The position numbers were made by a program, and so were the translations under genes. DNA of 31,493 nucleotides from UBA3076 sp964646435 (lineage in GTDB: Bacteria; Desulfobacterota; Dissulfuribacteria; Dissulfuribacterales; UBA3076): the NCBI GenBank assembly GCA_964646435.1, contig CAZYEJ010000023.1, forward strand, positions 1 to 31,493, in the 5' to 3' direction. Position 1 is the first letter of the stretch, and every line of letters begins with the position of its first letter. Below the pieces are notes generated by a model. That model saw only the letters and a list, made by a program, of their open reading frames with translations. It was not told the DNA's origin and did no database searches. Below, in pieces: positions 30,478 through 31,493 of the stretch.

Positions 30478-31407
30478 TTAATATTGGAATGCTATAAGCC
30501 AGGCCAGGATCGGCACAAGGCATGTGATCATTCCTATAATATGGTCCATTTTAAGAGAAGGAAGACCTGAAGTCTTTAACAGTTGTCCTGCGAGTAGTCC
30601 CAGGATCAGACCTGACATAAAGCCGAAAAGGTGTGCTCCAAGATCCGTATGCTCACCGTGGGCGCCTAAGAATCCGAGAAGTGCAAAGCCCGCTCCTAAT
30701 GGAATTGAGCAGTCTCTGAGAGAAAAACGTCGTGCTCTGAGTGTCTGAAGTGCTATTATCACACCCAATGCACCAAAAACGGCAGTAGAAGATCCGATTG
30801 AACTATGGGCCTCTCCATGAACCAAGGCGTTAATCAAATTGCCAAGTATCCCTGACAGGAGGGTGATCCCCCATCCGAGGCCAATGCCCAGAAGGCTGCA
30901 AAGCCAAACCATCAGTAAACCCCCTATCATCATGTTTCCAAGTAAATGTGGAGGGTCTGCATGCAGTGTCAGAGCAGTAATCAGGCGCCACCACTGTCCG
31001 TCATGAAGAATGCTGTCCACATCGCCGCTGCCGATCGCAATCAGTCGCCCTCTCCAGTTCTCTGAAAAGGAAATGCTAAATATGGCGGTTAGTATAAGCA
31101 GGGTCCAAAAGGTAGATTGCGCATTCGGATACCATGAAGTAGCTTCAAATATCAAAGGCCATGTCCGATTCTCATTCTCATATTTTTCAATCTCGCTAAC
31201 CGCTAGATTTTCATGATCCGGAGGAACTGCTATCCTGTACCCATATATTGAATGAAGGATTTTGTGGGGCACATCTCGGGCAGTAAGCACCAGTGACCAG
31301 ATTTCTGCTTGGGCCCTTGACACAGGTCTGTGCAGATATCTTTCCACTGAGCCCGAATAGTCACACAGGCCCTGAGCCTCAGGGCGGCTTTTGTCACGTT
31401 CGTTCAT
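30478..31407 (-). CDS. Rhomboid-family intramembrane serine protease
   Basis: A 309-residue membrane protein. An N-terminal cytosolic region of about 90 residues is followed by six or seven hydrophobic segments. The rhomboid site is visible: HADPPHLLGNM (the H-x4-H-x3-N motif of helix 2), the catalytic serine in IGSSTAVFGALG, and the catalytic histidine in DLGAHLFGFMSGLILG. WWRLITALTLH is the typical segment before helix 2. Both members of the Ser-His dyad are present, so it should be active. Substrate is unknown. The ATG at 31407 is followed upstream by a TTGAAAT array. It is alone on its strand, converging with pgsA. Confidence 0.88.
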   Translation of the reverse strand: MNERDKSRPEAQGLCDYSGSVERYLHRPVSRAQAEIWSLVLTARDVPHKILHSIYGYRIAVPPDHENLAVSEIEKYENENRTWPLIFEATSWYPNAQSTFWTLLILTAIFSISFSENWRGRLIAIGSGDVDSILHDGQWWRLITALTLHADPPHLLGNMMIGGLLMVWLCSLLGIGLGWGITLLSGILGNLINALVHGEAHSSIGSSTAVFGALGVIIALQTLRARRFSLRDCSIPLGAGFALLGFLGAHGEHTDLGAHLFGFMSGLILGLLAGQLLKTSGLPSLKMDHIIGMITCLVPILAWLIAFQY

Positions 31408-31435
31408 AAAATTAAGGGGATAAAGAAACTTAAAA

Positions 31436-31493
31436 TTTGAAATTTGAAATTTGAAATTGGGAAAAACACAAAGATGTAGATGCGTTACCTAAT
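31436..31493. repeat. 7-bp TTGAAAT array, copy 2, running off the window
   Basis: TTTGAAATTTGAAATTTGAAATT at about 31436-31459 is followed by GGGAAAAACACAAAG and TAGATGCGTTACCTAAT. The segment 31452-31490 matches 41-80 at the start of the window in the same orientation. The window end cuts it before an inverted partner could be seen. It is upstream of the rhomboid gene, as copy 1 is upstream of proB. Confidence 0.85.

Overview
The window is a dense stretch of bacterial chromosome made mostly of housekeeping and central-metabolism genes. I infer a Desulfobacterota-type (deltaproteobacterial) host. The reasons are the dapA-dapB-dapL route to lysine, multi-domain GAF/PAS histidine kinases, YkgJ-type cysteine-cluster proteins, a stand-alone bc-type cytochrome b, and the many palindromic intergenic repeats. 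No phage, plasmid, CRISPR, insertion-sequence transposase, tRNA or rRNA was seen.

Layout. At 124-8217 (+) lie proB, proA, a fused nadD-rsfS, an orphan oligopeptide-type ABC ATPase, lon and an M20/PepT-like peptidase; most junctions overlap, so this is probably one transcription unit. It converges on a minus-strand block. In transcription order that block starts with a signalling cluster (kinase, single-domain receiver, hybrid kinase; 18556 to 12996) whose upstream end carries a decayed kinase remnant. It continues with dapA, dapB, dapL, folK and a small YHS-domain membrane protein (12522 to 8572). At 18981 a YkgJ-family gene runs on the plus strand. A second minus-strand block follows: nifS-like and degT-like genes (26401-24124), a second YkgJ-family gene (23848-23081), HPr and enzyme I (22824-20690), and a cytochrome b (20656-19820). 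Divergent from nifS are mutL, miaA and a pgsA-like gene (+, 26579-30243), which converge on a rhomboid protease (-).

The unusual layer is the repeats. Two kinds recur. (1) Three 111-bp palindromic elements of identical length (10591, 12801, 30360), plus a 128-bp relative at 28384. (2) Degenerate arrays of 7-8 bp units, usually built as array, spacer, inverted array. They lie mostly within about 15 nt of stop codons. One 8-bp family (unit AATCACCA) sits inside three otherwise intact genes (oppF-like, folK, miaA), always in the sense orientation, the one that has no stop in any of the three frames, and so adds an NHQITKSP-like peptide. A 7-bp array interrupts the decayed kinase. Copies of another repeat lie at both ends of the window.

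The genes supply proline, NAD, lysine and folate precursors, protein turnover (Lon, peptidase, rhomboid), mismatch repair, tRNA modification, phospholipid synthesis and a minimal PTS phosphorelay. No transported PTS sugar, peptide permease or electron-transfer partner is encoded here, so several proteins must work with partners elsewhere.
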